From: a virus
Direction: 5' to 3' (one strand)
Virus record (IMG/VR): IMGVR_UViG_3300030117_006207
Span: 1-35,775 of that record
Length of the DNA: 35,775 nt
Part shown: piece by piece, positions 27,165-34,968 of the stretch
Layout: each line of letters starts with the position of its first letter
Position numbering within the stretch: position 1 is the first letter of the stretch
Position numbers and translations under genes: made by a program
Notes under the pieces: generated by a model
Told to the model about the DNA's origin: nothing
Database searches by the model: none
What the model saw: the letters and a program-made list of their open reading frames with translations, nothing else

Positions 27165-27466
27165 TAATTCATCTCCAAATTAAAAAAGTCGTAATTCTTT
27201 TTAATATAATGCTCCCATTCAGCGGGCATTTCACTTTCTTCAAAGATAGCCTCAACAGGACATTCAGGCTCACAAGCACCACAATCAATACATTCTTCAG
27301 GATTTATATAAAGTGAATCGGTTTCTTTGGGTACAAACCCATCTTCCTTTGCTTCAGCTCCAGCACCTTCCGTATCGTAAGGCCCGTGAATACAATCAAC
27401 AGGACAAACCTCTACACAGGCTGTATCACAAGTTCCAACACAAGGTTCTGCTATAATGTATGGCAT
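27164..27466 (-). CDS. fdxA: FdxA-type bacterial ferredoxin, [3Fe-4S][4Fe-4S] or 2[4Fe-4S]
   Basis: 100 aa. Cysteines at 9, 13, 17, 21 and 25 (EPCVGTCDTACVEVCPVDC) and at 59, 62, 65 and 69 (ECIDCGACEPECPVEAIF) follow the pattern of Azotobacter-type seven-iron ferredoxins. In those, the Cys equivalents of 9, 17 and 69 would bind a 3Fe cluster and 21, 59, 62 and 65 a 4Fe cluster; C13 is an extra candidate ligand. A short insertion (about 27-50) lies between the halves, and the long C-terminal extension of FdxA is cut to about 25 residues. It is a soluble electron carrier in cells. Here it lies between the DNRLRE-like protein and the giant tail gene, 1 nt from the former and overlapping the 101-aa gene by one base. 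An electron-transfer or structural role in the virion are both possible. Confidence 0.93.
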   Translation of the reverse strand: MPYIIAEPCVGTCDTACVEVCPVDCIHGPYDTEGAGAEAKEDGFVPKETDSLYINPEECIDCGACEPECPVEAIFEESEMPAEWEHYIKKNYDFFNLEMN

Positions 27467-27467
27467 T

Positions 27468-28607
27468 TTATCTCACCACTTTAAATGTAAAATTATCATC
27501 AAAGTATTCTACAGTTTCATCGACAGTTCCACTCCCACTAACCACTTTAAATTCAAATTTATAAAACCTTTCAGCTTGAAACCCATCCATCCAAAGATTA
27601 AAATAGTTTCCTGTTGAATCACAGCTAATTAGAGAGCCAGAACCAAACGGAACTATAACATCATCTGTATCCGCATCTAAAACAGAATAGTAAGCACCAT
27701 CACCACCTATACTATCAATACTACCGCTTGGTAGATATTTTACAGTTAAATACTCTGACGATGTGTTTGAATAAGATTTTGTAGGATATCTTTCTCTACC
27801 AACTACTCTAAATTTTACTTTTGATGATTCTTTATATTCAGGCCTTAATGATTTCATATAAAATTGTAAATCTTCTAAATCTGTTGATGATAAAGCTTCT
27901 AAAGAACCTGTACTCCATTTTGTATCGTACCACTCAACTTCTAACTTCGGTGGATATATGGTATTAGTTTGTCTTGAAAAAAATGAAAAGTTTCCTAACA
28001 TTTTAGTATTACCTTCATCACCATCTCCGCTTGGTGTAGGAGTTACTAAACTACCACTTCTTTTTAATATAAATCCTTCATTTTCGTAAGTTTTATCTAA
28101 CCATTTATTAACAATTGGAGTTACATCCATTCTCATATCTTCAGTTCCCCAATTAAATGATTGAGAAGAATATACATCATTATGCCAGGTACCACCTTGA
28201 TTGTAAGATTGTGAGTTTTCTAATCTCCAATAATCCTCTTCTTCAGCACCTGTTTTAAAATCCCAACTAGCACCTTGTTGAGTTACAGGATCGTCATGAT
28301 CGAATCCTTCACCAACCACCCAACTTTGACTTACAGGCCAAGCCCATAACGATTGACTGTATGATAGATTAGTTGGATTGGCATCATATAAATTTAAGTA
28401 AAATTTTGGGTTTGTTATTGTACCTCTAACCATAGATGATGATATGTAAGACAAATCAAATTTCATTAAAATGCGAGAAACACCGATCATTGTACCATCA
28501 GATTTTTGATCTTTTCTAATTTCTAATATTTGATCAAGACCTGTGTTTTTACTTCCTGTTCGTGAGTACAAAGTAGTATCAATTTCTGGAAAAATAAAAT
28601 AATGCAT
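27468..28607 (-). CDS. Baseplate-operon protein with DNRLRE/CBM-like beta domain
   Basis: 379 aa. VSRILMKFDLSYISSSM, a Trp-rich middle (LWAWPVSQSWVVGEGFDHDD) and MRMDVTPIVNKWLDKTYENEGFILKRSG resemble DNRLRE-type extracellular jelly-roll domains, which carry FDLS...DVT.IV..W...N.GF.LK. The C-terminal 150 residues are further beta structure. In such phages this would be a structural baseplate or fibre protein able to touch surface polymers. Its start overlaps the last base of the gp6-like gene, with GGGGG upstream, and its stop is 1 nt from the ferredoxin start. Similarity judged by eye only. Confidence 0.65.
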   Translation of the reverse strand: MHYFIFPEIDTTLYSRTGSKNTGLDQILEIRKDQKSDGTMIGVSRILMKFDLSYISSSMVRGTITNPKFYLNLYDANPTNLSYSQSLWAWPVSQSWVVGEGFDHDDPVTQQGASWDFKTGAEEEDYWRLENSQSYNQGGTWHNDVYSSQSFNWGTEDMRMDVTPIVNKWLDKTYENEGFILKRSGSLVTPTPSGDGDEGNTKMLGNFSFFSRQTNTIYPPKLEVEWYDTKWSTGSLEALSSTDLEDLQFYMKSLRPEYKESSKVKFRVVGRERYPTKSYSNTSSEYLTVKYLPSGSIDSIGGDGAYYSVLDADTDDVIVPFGSGSLISCDSTGNYFNLWMDGFQAERFYKFEFKVVSGSGTVDETVEYFDDNFTFKVVR

Positions 28608-30607
28608 TAGTAATTACCCCCTTGACCTGTTTCTGATGTTCCAGTAGAATCACCAATAACTCTTCCCTCAATATCACTAGCAGGAAATTTTAGTTCAAAA
28701 ATACTAGGATCAGCTGATGGGTAGACTATTCCATTTTTTGTTGCAGTTTTTATATCATATAAGTTACCTGAATATCCAGCAGTTGAAGTAAATTTGTTTA
28801 TTACTTGTATAACTGGTTTGTCTTGTACACTAGATTCTTCACCATTTTCTTCAGGAGGAACTATTGCTGAAACACCATCTACTAAAGATAATTGATAAGC
28901 TAAGTCAGCTATTACTATTGGTTGTCCGATTTGCCATTTATCTATATCAAAATATTCCTTTACCTTTTCTATCGATTTTAACAAAACTTCTTCTTTATTA
29001 TAACCAACTCTAGTTAGTATATTAAATTTTATACCAATATTAATTATAAATGCATTTTTTATATTTATAGCATCTGTTATCATTCTAAATTGAGTCAAAT
29101 AAGTTTGAATATTTTCTTTTACGGCTTGATTTACATTAATTAATTTTTTATTAGCATTATATCCTAACACATAAAAATTCATAGCTAATGGATTAAAAAT
29201 TCTATTAGCTGTATTAACTTCATCTGTTGTAGTAGCAGGATCTATTTGACTGTCTTGAACTATATGAGCCTTTGCTATGTTACCAAATCTTGGTGGCATT
29301 GAATAAACTCTAGTTATATAATCTTCTTTTGTAACTGCTCTTGATTGTGCCTGAAAATAAGCTAATGTATTTTGCTTTACATCAAAAACACTCTCTTCTC
29401 CACTACCACCTGTAGTAGGAGCTGGATTAGTAACTTTAACAGAAGATATAGTGTCAGCCAATAAATCTTGACCTAAACCAGTTGAATTTGCTACTGATGA
29501 ATTTATAGAAACTATTTCTCTTATTGAATTAGCTTTTGAATTATGATCTACACCACCACCATATCTATAAGTTATAACCAAAGTTGTATTTGATGGTGCT
29601 TGTCCATAACTTCTTGTTTTTAAAAAATTAGATGGGTCTAGAGCTTCTCCTAATTTTGATGGTGAGCCAGGTAAAGAAGATCCAACATTTTCAGGATTTG
29701 GAACAATTTCTTCATCTGGAGAATCTGATATACCAGCACCAAATCTCATTTCTGTTCTACCATCCGTTCTTATGAAAGTGGTAAATCTACGAGAGGTTTT
29801 AATTAATCTTAATAAATAAGGAGCTGAATCTGAAAAAGTTCCTAAATCAGGATCATTTAAACCATCATTTTCCATATCAGAAAAAACACTATCTTGAGCT
29901 AAGTATCCGACTTCATACCAATTATTACCATCATCATCTGTACAAGAAATAATTTCTGTAATATTTCTTTCGGCTAAAGCTATTGTAGAATATTTCGCTG
30001 CATCAGTAAAACTAAAATATTCTGTTTTAACTTCACCACTTTCTATTTTAGCTGATTTTTTTAATAAGTATGTTACAGGAACATTTCCTGTACTTTCAAA
30101 AACAGATACTTTCATTGGATCAAATGAGCTAGAAAATTTAAAATTTACATCCTCAGTAGTTCTAAATTGTGTTCCATTTGTAGAATTTAATCTCATACCA
30201 GCTGATATTTTTAAAGCATAACTTAAATCAGGTTTTACTGTATAACCAGAACCAACTCCAACTGCAACAGCAGGAACTGTTTGAAACACATCAACTCTAC
30301 CCAAAGATGGAGATGCTAGTTTTGGTTTGTAACCAAAAGATTGAGCCATATTATATACAGTTCTTTTTTCTTGAGCAAAAGCTAACAATGATTCTTTAAA
30401 TTGATTATCTATATAATATGAAAGTACATCACCGACATAAGATGCCATTTCAATAAACATCATACCTGGCGATGCTTCATTAAAATCATTATAGGTATTT
30501 GGAAAATAAATTTTAGCAAATTCAATTAGATTATCTTTAAACGATGTAAAATCTTTATTTAAATATCTAACCTCTTTTGCTGTATTTTTAGGTGCTGTAT
30601 ATGGCAT
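28607..30607 (-). CDS. 6: Baseplate wedge protein, gp6-like
   Basis: 666 aa, close to T4 gp6 (660). The N-terminus VRYLNKDFTSFKDNLIEFAK (about 13-32), then EASPGMMFIEMASYVGDVLS and YYIDNQFKESLLAFAQ, is the hallmark of gp6/baseplate-J-like wedge proteins. The C-terminal half has the family's strand/helix pattern (FIINIGIKFNILTRVGYNKE, IADLAYQLSLVDGVSAIV). gp6 dimers clamp the inner baseplate ring and drive sheath contraction. It follows gp25 by 10 nt, as in many contractile tails, with AGGAG before the ATG. High confidence. Confidence 0.9.
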   Translation of the reverse strand: MPYTAPKNTAKEVRYLNKDFTSFKDNLIEFAKIYFPNTYNDFNEASPGMMFIEMASYVGDVLSYYIDNQFKESLLAFAQEKRTVYNMAQSFGYKPKLASPSLGRVDVFQTVPAVAVGVGSGYTVKPDLSYALKISAGMRLNSTNGTQFRTTEDVNFKFSSSFDPMKVSVFESTGNVPVTYLLKKSAKIESGEVKTEYFSFTDAAKYSTIALAERNITEIISCTDDDGNNWYEVGYLAQDSVFSDMENDGLNDPDLGTFSDSAPYLLRLIKTSRRFTTFIRTDGRTEMRFGAGISDSPDEEIVPNPENVGSSLPGSPSKLGEALDPSNFLKTRSYGQAPSNTTLVITYRYGGGVDHNSKANSIREIVSINSSVANSTGLGQDLLADTISSVKVTNPAPTTGGSGEESVFDVKQNTLAYFQAQSRAVTKEDYITRVYSMPPRFGNIAKAHIVQDSQIDPATTTDEVNTANRIFNPLAMNFYVLGYNANKKLINVNQAVKENIQTYLTQFRMITDAINIKNAFIINIGIKFNILTRVGYNKEEVLLKSIEKVKEYFDIDKWQIGQPIVIADLAYQLSLVDGVSAIVPPEENGEESSVQDKPVIQVINKFTSTAGYSGNLYDIKTATKNGIVYPSADPSIFELKFPASDIEGRVIGDSTGTSETGQGGNY

Positions 30608-30617
30608 TTAATTTCTC

Positions 30618-31079
30618 CTAGTATCCACCGCCGCCGCCTGAATCACCAGTTCCAGAACCACCCGCCTCTTCATCAGCTGTGGCTAAATCTAAATCTAATG
30701 TTTGAACTGACTGATCTACATTTACAGAAAATTGAAGTCTGACGCGCATTAGATTAGGATTTCTTGGAGATGGTGTTACAGTTATATCTCTAATTTTTAC
30801 AAAAGGCATCCATTCATCCATAGAAGATCTAATACTTTCTTCAATTGCTGCTTCAAAATCATCGTTTTGTGGTTCAAAAAGAAGCCTCATTAAATCACTA
30901 CCAAATGTGGGATTTCCTAGTCTCTCACCTCTAATAGTTAATAAGAGATTTTTTACATTACTTTTAGTCTGTTCTAAAAAAGTTTTTGTTTTATTAAAAA
31001 ATCCTTGCCTACCATATTCTAAAGGTAAAGATACTCCTATAAATACATCTGGATTTAAATCTTTTTCAATTATTGACAT
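30618..31079 (-). CDS. 25: Baseplate wedge protein, gp25-like
   Basis: 153 aa. Residues 41-70 (NVKNLLLTIRGERLGNPTFG then SDLMRLLFEP) contain the diagnostic gp25/GPW lysozyme-like-fold signature, including the GER and FEP motifs. IRSSMDEWMPFVKIRDITV follows as in the family. A glycine-rich tail (GGSGTGDSGGGGGY) is an addition beyond the usual domain. gp25 binds gp6 and nucleates the sheath. The overlap with the previous gene (TAATG at 31079) and the gp6 start 10 nt downstream place it in the wedge cluster. Confidence 0.92.
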   Translation of the reverse strand: MSIIEKDLNPDVFIGVSLPLEYGRQGFFNKTKTFLEQTKSNVKNLLLTIRGERLGNPTFGSDLMRLLFEPQNDDFEAAIEESIRSSMDEWMPFVKIRDITVTPSPRNPNLMRVRLQFSVNVDQSVQTLDLDLATADEEAGGSGTGDSGGGGGY

Positions 31080-31567
31080 TATATTTTTCCATCTTTTTTA
31101 TCTAATGCTTTCATTACACCTCTGTAATCTTTTGTTAAGTCCTGCATTACATTTTGAACTGCTTCATTATTCGTATCAGCTCCTGCTGCTTGTGCAGTTT
31201 GTATAGCTGCTTGTTTTCTACGACTTTCAGCATCACCCATCGTCATATTACCATACCCTATAGCTTCAGCCATTCTTGTACTATCAAAAGTTTTACCAGT
31301 CATTGTTGGATACTCTTCATATTCATCAGTTCCAGCATTTGCAGTTTCATTTAGAATATCATTCAATACAGGATTTTTGGTATAGGTAACTTGTTTTTTA
31401 GACTTTGGTTTTCTTTTAGGTAAAACCTCTACTACATCATTTTTAGAAATATTTTCAGTAACAGACTTTATACCTTCTTTAATAAATATCTCTGTTAGTT
31501 CTTTTTTGACTTCTTGTCTAACTAATTCTTTTATTAAACTAACTAATTTATTTGATTTTTTTGCCAT
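31079..31567 (-). CDS. Protein of unknown function ahead of gp25
   Basis: 162 aa. A helical N-terminus (LVSLIKELVRQEVKKELTEI) is followed by a basic linker KRKPKSKKQ, an Asn/Thr-rich middle with YTKNPVLNDILNET, and an Ala/Gln-rich helix near the end. No catalytic motif. AGGAG precedes the ATG and an ATATTTAT element lies 18 nt upstream, so this may be first gene of a gp25-gp6 transcript. A baseplate assembly factor or minor structural protein is possible. Confidence 0.65.
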   Translation of the reverse strand: MAKKSNKLVSLIKELVRQEVKKELTEIFIKEGIKSVTENISKNDVVEVLPKRKPKSKKQVTYTKNPVLNDILNETANAGTDEYEEYPTMTGKTFDSTRMAEAIGYGNMTMGDAESRRKQAAIQTAQAAGADTNNEAVQNVMQDLTKDYRGVMKALDKKDGKI

Positions 31568-31585
31568 AATAGACTCCTATTTTAT

Positions 31586-31593
31586 ATAAATAT
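31586..31593 (-). promoter_or_regulatory. Candidate late-promoter-like element
   Basis: The minus strand reads TTATATTTATATAAAATAGG, 18 nt before the start of the 162-aa gene and just ahead of its AGGAG. It carries the same ATATTTAT core as the other gaps. As at 19952 and 33851, the opposite strand contains TATAAATA. Confidence 0.35.
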
Positions 31594-31599
31594 AATATT

Positions 31600-32124
31600 T
31601 TAATTTATTTCACCTCTTCCTAACTGACGATCTCTTTCAGCTTTAGCTTCTTGTTTTTCTTTATTTTTTCTTAAAGCTTCATCTAAATCTTTTTTTAATC
31701 CTTTAACATTTTTTCCTAACTTTTGTAGAGCTGGTCCAACACTATCTATAGCACTTTTTGCATCCTCTACTTCTTCATTAAATTTTTCTATTAGTTTTTC
31801 TTGAACTATTGAAATAGCCGCAGCTGCTGGATTTAATGCTGATCCTATAACAGAAGCTTCTCTTGTAGCTGTTGCTGTTTTTCTTAAAGAATCAGCAGCT
31901 TTTAGTACCGTCTGCACTTGACTTCTAACTGAATCGATTTGTTCCCCACCAGATTGTAACTCATCCAATTGATTTTTAAAATCCTCAGCTTTCTGTACAT
32001 CGGCAGACTGACCACCTCCTTGTCTTATAGATTCTATTAATTTTTTAATATCTGCTTGCTTATCTTTTATAGGACCCAATATCAATGAATCTAATTTTGC
32101 TCTTATTTTATCTCCTGCTGCCAT
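31600..32124 (-). CDS. Coiled-coil protein following gp5-like gene, unknown
   Basis: 174 aa with start at 32124 (MAAGDKIRAKLDSLILGPIK). This start shares bases with the gp5-like stop (TAATG) and has AGGAG/AGAGGA upstream; the open frame reaches back to 32202 but that extension lies inside gp5. The protein is almost wholly helical: residues about 15-75, an Ala-rich segment (SALNPAAAAISIV), and a Lys/Glu-rich end. No family recognised. Its place after the hub gene suggests a hub, tape-like or assembly component. Confidence 0.7.
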   Translation of the reverse strand: MAAGDKIRAKLDSLILGPIKDKQADIKKLIESIRQGGGQSADVQKAEDFKNQLDELQSGGEQIDSVRSQVQTVLKAADSLRKTATATREASVIGSALNPAAAAISIVQEKLIEKFNEEVEDAKSAIDSVGPALQKLGKNVKGLKKDLDEALRKNKEKQEAKAERDRQLGRGEIN

Positions 32125-33422
32125 TATCCTCTTACTCCTGCAGTTGGTGTTATTCTTTCTACTTCGTAACCATCGGTTGTAACATCTTGTATCTCTTCCC
32201 ATACTGCATTATCCCACATGGAATCTAAATCTAATTCATCATCACCTCCCTCTTTTGTAACTTGATTGTTAAGCTCTTGTGTTACATCAGGAGGATTGTG
32301 ATTCTCACGAATAAAAACTTTATTACTGTGAAAAGTAGCATTCCCTTCAAGCTCTTCAATTCGATCTTTTAAGCTATCTCTTAATTCATCGTAAGCTTTA
32401 TCTTTATCTGCTGTCGCAGTTGCTTTCATCACAGAAGATGCAAAATCATCTATATCATTTACAAGTTGTTTTAGAAAATCTCTTAACTGGTCACCCAACA
32501 CCATAGGATTATTAGTTTTAGAGTCCCCTAGTTTTATCTCTCCAAACTCAGATTCTAAATTTATAGAGCTCATCGCTGCTAAATTTATATTTCTTTGAGC
32601 AAATGCAGACACATCTCCCTCTCTGGCATTTATAGCTTGAGTGTCGGCATTAGAGACTATAGCAGTTTGAAAATTACCACCTAAAGTTTTTTGTTTCATT
32701 TCGCTAGGAGCTCCAGTAGCTAATCCTGTGTGTTCATTTGTTGTCATCCAAATATTAGCACCATCGGCATTTATATTTGGTATGTGAGGAAAAAATTGAT
32801 TTTTACCTTTTGAAATAATAGTATTTTGATTTTTATTTTGACCACAAGAAATTCTTAAAAAGGGTTCTTTATGATCTCTATCACTACCAAAATGAATTGT
32901 AGAACCAAACCTACTTTGAATTACAGTATCTCCTTCCTCTGCTACCATTGGTCTTACAAATTTTGTACCGCTTTCAGTAACTTTATCTTGTTCAGTTCTA
33001 CCTGGCATTTTATTTAAATTTACTTTATTCAAATAATTTAACGGATTAAAATAATAATATTCATCAGCATAGAGTGCTACATTTACTATTTCACCTATTA
33101 CAGGATATTGAATCATAGCTCTAGAAAATGGTTTTACAAGCTCATCAAACGTTGCACCATCATTATTGGTATGTAAAAGACTAACCTCACAATATCCAAG
33201 TTTACTTAAATCAGGAATGCCTGTTTTAGATATTTTTGGAAAACTATCTGCTTTAGGATCTAAGTGGCAAATTACCACCTCTGCAGGTTCTATTTCATAA
33301 AATTCTATATCTTGTGTATATGTTTTTATTAACTCAATACATTCAGCTTTATTTACATAACCTGTTTCAGTTCCATCATCTGGTATGTAATCTACATTAT
33401 TTCTAGTGTATCCAACAGACAT
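32124..33422 (-). CDS. 5: Baseplate hub/spike protein, gp5-like OB-fold
   Basis: 432 aa. Residues about 75-190 form the OB-fold of gp5-type proteins: FSRAMIQYPVIGEIVNVALY (99-118) and the hallmark EGDTVIQSRFGSTIHFGS (163-180). Later, INLAAMSSINLESEFGEIKLG (about 280-300) resembles the start of a spike beta structure, followed by a helical stretch and an acidic C-terminus. Unlike T4 gp5 it shows no lysozyme domain. It would form the central trimer of the membrane-piercing device. AGAGGA lies before the start; it is 1 nt from the upstream gene and overlaps the next one. Confidence 0.85.
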   Translation of the reverse strand: MSVGYTRNNVDYIPDDGTETGYVNKAECIELIKTYTQDIEFYEIEPAEVVICHLDPKADSFPKISKTGIPDLSKLGYCEVSLLHTNNDGATFDELVKPFSRAMIQYPVIGEIVNVALYADEYYYFNPLNYLNKVNLNKMPGRTEQDKVTESGTKFVRPMVAEEGDTVIQSRFGSTIHFGSDRDHKEPFLRISCGQNKNQNTIISKGKNQFFPHIPNINADGANIWMTTNEHTGLATGAPSEMKQKTLGGNFQTAIVSNADTQAINAREGDVSAFAQRNINLAAMSSINLESEFGEIKLGDSKTNNPMVLGDQLRDFLKQLVNDIDDFASSVMKATATADKDKAYDELRDSLKDRIEELEGNATFHSNKVFIRENHNPPDVTQELNNQVTKEGGDDELDLDSMWDNAVWEEIQDVTTDGYEVERITPTAGVRG

Positions 33423-33423
33423 A

Positions 33424-33813
33424 CTATTCCTCTAAAAAATTTACATTATCAGATACTTTATCTGAGTGTTTTTGAACATCATTTGCTACATCTTCAACAG
33501 CAGCCATCAATTGTTCTTTTTCAGAATCACTCAAACCAAATTCTTCCTCTGATGATCCTTTAGATTCCGTAGCTATCATTCTTTGAACAATAGCAGCTAC
33601 CTTAACTAATTGGTCATCATTCTTTACATTGATTTCTAAGTACTCTTTCAACATAGGAATTATCTGTACAGCAGTATCACCATCTTTTATAAAACCAACA
33701 ACTTCTTGCATTAAAACTTCAAGCTGCTTTTTATTTCTTTCTGTATTATCGTATATATCTTTGAATAAGCCAGATAACGACTTACCTTCAAATATTTCGT
33801 AATCGTTAGCCAT
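33424..33813 (-). CDS. Small acidic helical protein ahead of gp5-like gene
   Basis: 129 aa, acidic and mostly helical: SLSGLFKDIYDNTERNKKQL, VQIIPMLKEYLEINVKNDDQ, and a Ser/Glu-rich linker before a final helix. No recognised motif. It is first gene of the baseplate block, with AGAGG before the ATG and an ATATTTAT element 37 nt upstream. A role as a hub assembly factor or small structural protein is inferred from position only. Confidence 0.65.
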   Translation of the reverse strand: MANDYEIFEGKSLSGLFKDIYDNTERNKKQLEVLMQEVVGFIKDGDTAVQIIPMLKEYLEINVKNDDQLVKVAAIVQRMIATESKGSSEEEFGLSDSEKEQLMAAVEDVANDVQKHSDKVSDNVNFLEE

Positions 33814-33850
33814 TATTATACCTCTTTTATTTTAGGGAGTTGTTACATAT

Positions 33851-33858
33851 ATAAATAT
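33851..33858 (-). promoter_or_regulatory. Candidate late-promoter-like element at head of baseplate block
   Basis: The minus strand reads CAAATATTTATATATGTAAC, 37 nt before the first baseplate gene. The complementary plus strand carries TATAAATA at 33850-33857, which could equally serve the divergent plus-strand membrane gene with a start near 33863. Direction is therefore unsettled here. Confidence 0.35.
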
Positions 33859-33890
33859 TTGATTTATTATTTTTTAATAATATATATGAT
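33859..33890 (+). promoter_or_regulatory. Possible promoter of the plus-strand membrane gene
   Basis: TTGATT (33859-33864) is followed 16 nt later by TATATA (33881-33886), a sigma-70-like pair upstream of the 73-aa gene. In such AT-rich sequence chance matches are common, so this is weak. An alternative is the T4-late-like TATAAATA at 33850-33857. Confidence 0.25.
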
Positions 33891-33901
33891 AATTATATAT
33901 A

Positions 33902-33921
33902 GGGAAGAAGTTCCCTTTTTT
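33902..33921 (+). terminator. Leader hairpin with U-tract before the plus-strand membrane gene
   Basis: GGGAA (33902-33906), loop GAAG, TTCCC (33911-33915), then six T: an intrinsic-terminator-like hairpin on the plus strand, about 20 nt before the GGAG and ATG of the 73-aa gene. The stem is only 5 bp. It may stop read-through from upstream, attenuate the gene or protect its 5' end. On the minus strand no U-tract follows, so it does not end minus-strand transcripts. Confidence 0.5.
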
Positions 33922-33942
33922 GTTAACTAATGGAGAATAAAC

Positions 33943-34164
33943 ATGAAGGAAGTAATAACAATGGTAAAAGGCTATGTAGATGATATCTCTCATTTATTAA
34001 TGTCTTTTGTAGCTATAGGTGCTGTATCAGAGGTAATATTTGGTACTGGTGTCTTTGGCGTCAACGTTATTGGTAACCTGACATCAATCATAAACACATT
34101 CGGCGAATCTGGTTTCGCTGGACTCGTCGCGTTGTTGGTGTTGGTGGGTTTGTTTCGTAAGTAG
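33943..34164 (+). CDS. Small hydrophobic membrane protein, unknown (holin-size)
   Basis: 73 aa, one of two plus-strand genes. Two hydrophobic stretches are visible, about residues 17-43 (LLMSFVAIGAVSEVIFGTG and on) and 57-70 (GFAGLVALLVLVGLF), with a terminal RK. GGAG (33932-33935) lies 7 nt before the ATG. Its second half is visibly more GC-rich than the surrounding genes (for example the GTC/GCG/CTG codons at 34095-34145). It has a hairpin in its leader and a strong terminator 15 nt after its stop, so it is a one-gene transcription unit. Size and topology suit a holin or a small virion membrane/coat-like protein; neither is shown. Confidence 0.7.
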   Translation: MKEVITMVKGYVDDISHLLMSFVAIGAVSEVIFGTGVFGVNVIGNLTSIINTFGESGFAGLVALLVLVGLFRK

Positions 34165-34173
34165 TTCTAAAAC

Positions 34174-34205
34174 AAAAAAGGGGATTGAAAAATCCCCTTT
34201 TTTTT
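34174..34205. terminator. Bidirectional intrinsic terminator
   Basis: Stem GGGGATT (34180-34186) and AATCCCC (34191-34197) closed by a GAAA tetraloop, flanked by six A on one side and eight T on the other. It works in both directions: it follows the stop of the plus-strand membrane gene by 15 nt and lies directly after the TAA (34206-34204) of the convergent late sigma factor gene. Confidence 0.88.
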
Positions 34206-34968
34206 ATTCATCTCTTATTAGAGAGCCGGTGTAGGAAATATCAACCACACCTTTTTTATCAAATTCACTATATAGTCTTTTGTTATATTTTTTCATCATA
34301 TTAACTATACGAGTAATGTGTTGAGTATTTGAGCCAGTCATTTCACGAATAAGAATATATAGAGCTTTCTTATTGAAGTTTTCTATATTTTCTTTCATCC
34401 TAAACATATGTAGAACAGCATCAGCAACCCTTATATCTTTATCCCTACGAAAGATGTTAGTAAGATTATATTCCCAAAATCTTAATAATTCATCTGTAAA
34501 GAGAGAATTGACTTCAGATCTATCACCATCATTAACTTCACCTATAATGTTTCTTTTGTAATCCAATACATCAATTTTATCGTGAATTTTACCCATCTTA
34601 TAATTCTTATTGTTATTAAGAATAAGATAGTTTTTGGCAACAATACTAAAGTAAGAAAATGCTTTTCCTTTACCAGCTTTGAATTTGTGCATATTCATAA
34701 CTAAAAAAGAAACCACTTCATTTTTTACTTCTTCTGAATTGGTATCAAAGTAATAAAATTTAAAAGTATGAATTATATTTTCTGCTAATTTACTAAATGC
34801 AAACTTAATATGTTCATTGTAAATTTTATTTCTTAAATGATGATTGTCACTATTATTATATCTGATTATTGCTTTCTCAGTACCTTCGTGAAAGTAATAA
34901 TTTTTCTTTTTCTTTTTTCTCTTACGAGTTTTTTTAACTGATGAACCTGATACTTGTGCTGATGGCAT
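34204..34968 (-). CDS. 55: Late-transcription sigma factor, gp55-like
   Basis: 254 aa, longer than T4 gp55 (185). A very basic N-terminus (KKTRKRKKKKK) is followed by LRNKIYNEHIKFAFSKLAEN (45-64) and KFKAGKGKAFSYFSIVAKNY (95-114), the sigma region 2 core that in T4 recognises the -10-like TATAAATA of late promoters. The C-terminal half (about 140-245) is helical and may hold extra DNA- or clamp-contact elements. No T4-like short hydrophobic clamp-binding tail is obvious. It is preceded by AAGGAG and ends at a strong terminator, closing the operon with the HD hydrolase and a membrane protein. It would switch the host polymerase to the structural genes downstream. Confidence 0.82.
   Translation of the reverse strand: MPSAQVSGSSVKKTRKRKKKKKNYYFHEGTEKAIIRYNNSDNHHLRNKIYNEHIKFAFSKLAENIIHTFKFYYFDTNSEEVKNEVVSFLVMNMHKFKAGKGKAFSYFSIVAKNYLILNNNKNYKMGKIHDKIDVLDYKRNIIGEVNDGDRSEVNSLFTDELLRFWEYNLTNIFRRDKDIRVADAVLHMFRMKENIENFNKKALYILIREMTGSNTQHITRIVNMMKKYNKRLYSEFDKKGVVDISYTGSLIRDE

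Noticed and set aside
27164-27466. Ferredoxin as assembly contamination from a bacterial genome
   Set aside because: The gene is fused into the operon by a 1-nt gap and a TAATG overlap and matches neighbouring base composition; a chimera would not give such junctions on both sides.
32125-32202. 26-residue N-terminal extension of the coiled-coil gene
   Set aside because: It lies inside the gp5-like gene and has an unlikely Arg/Cys-rich composition; the ATG at 32124 forms a TAATG overlap and has AGGAG upstream.
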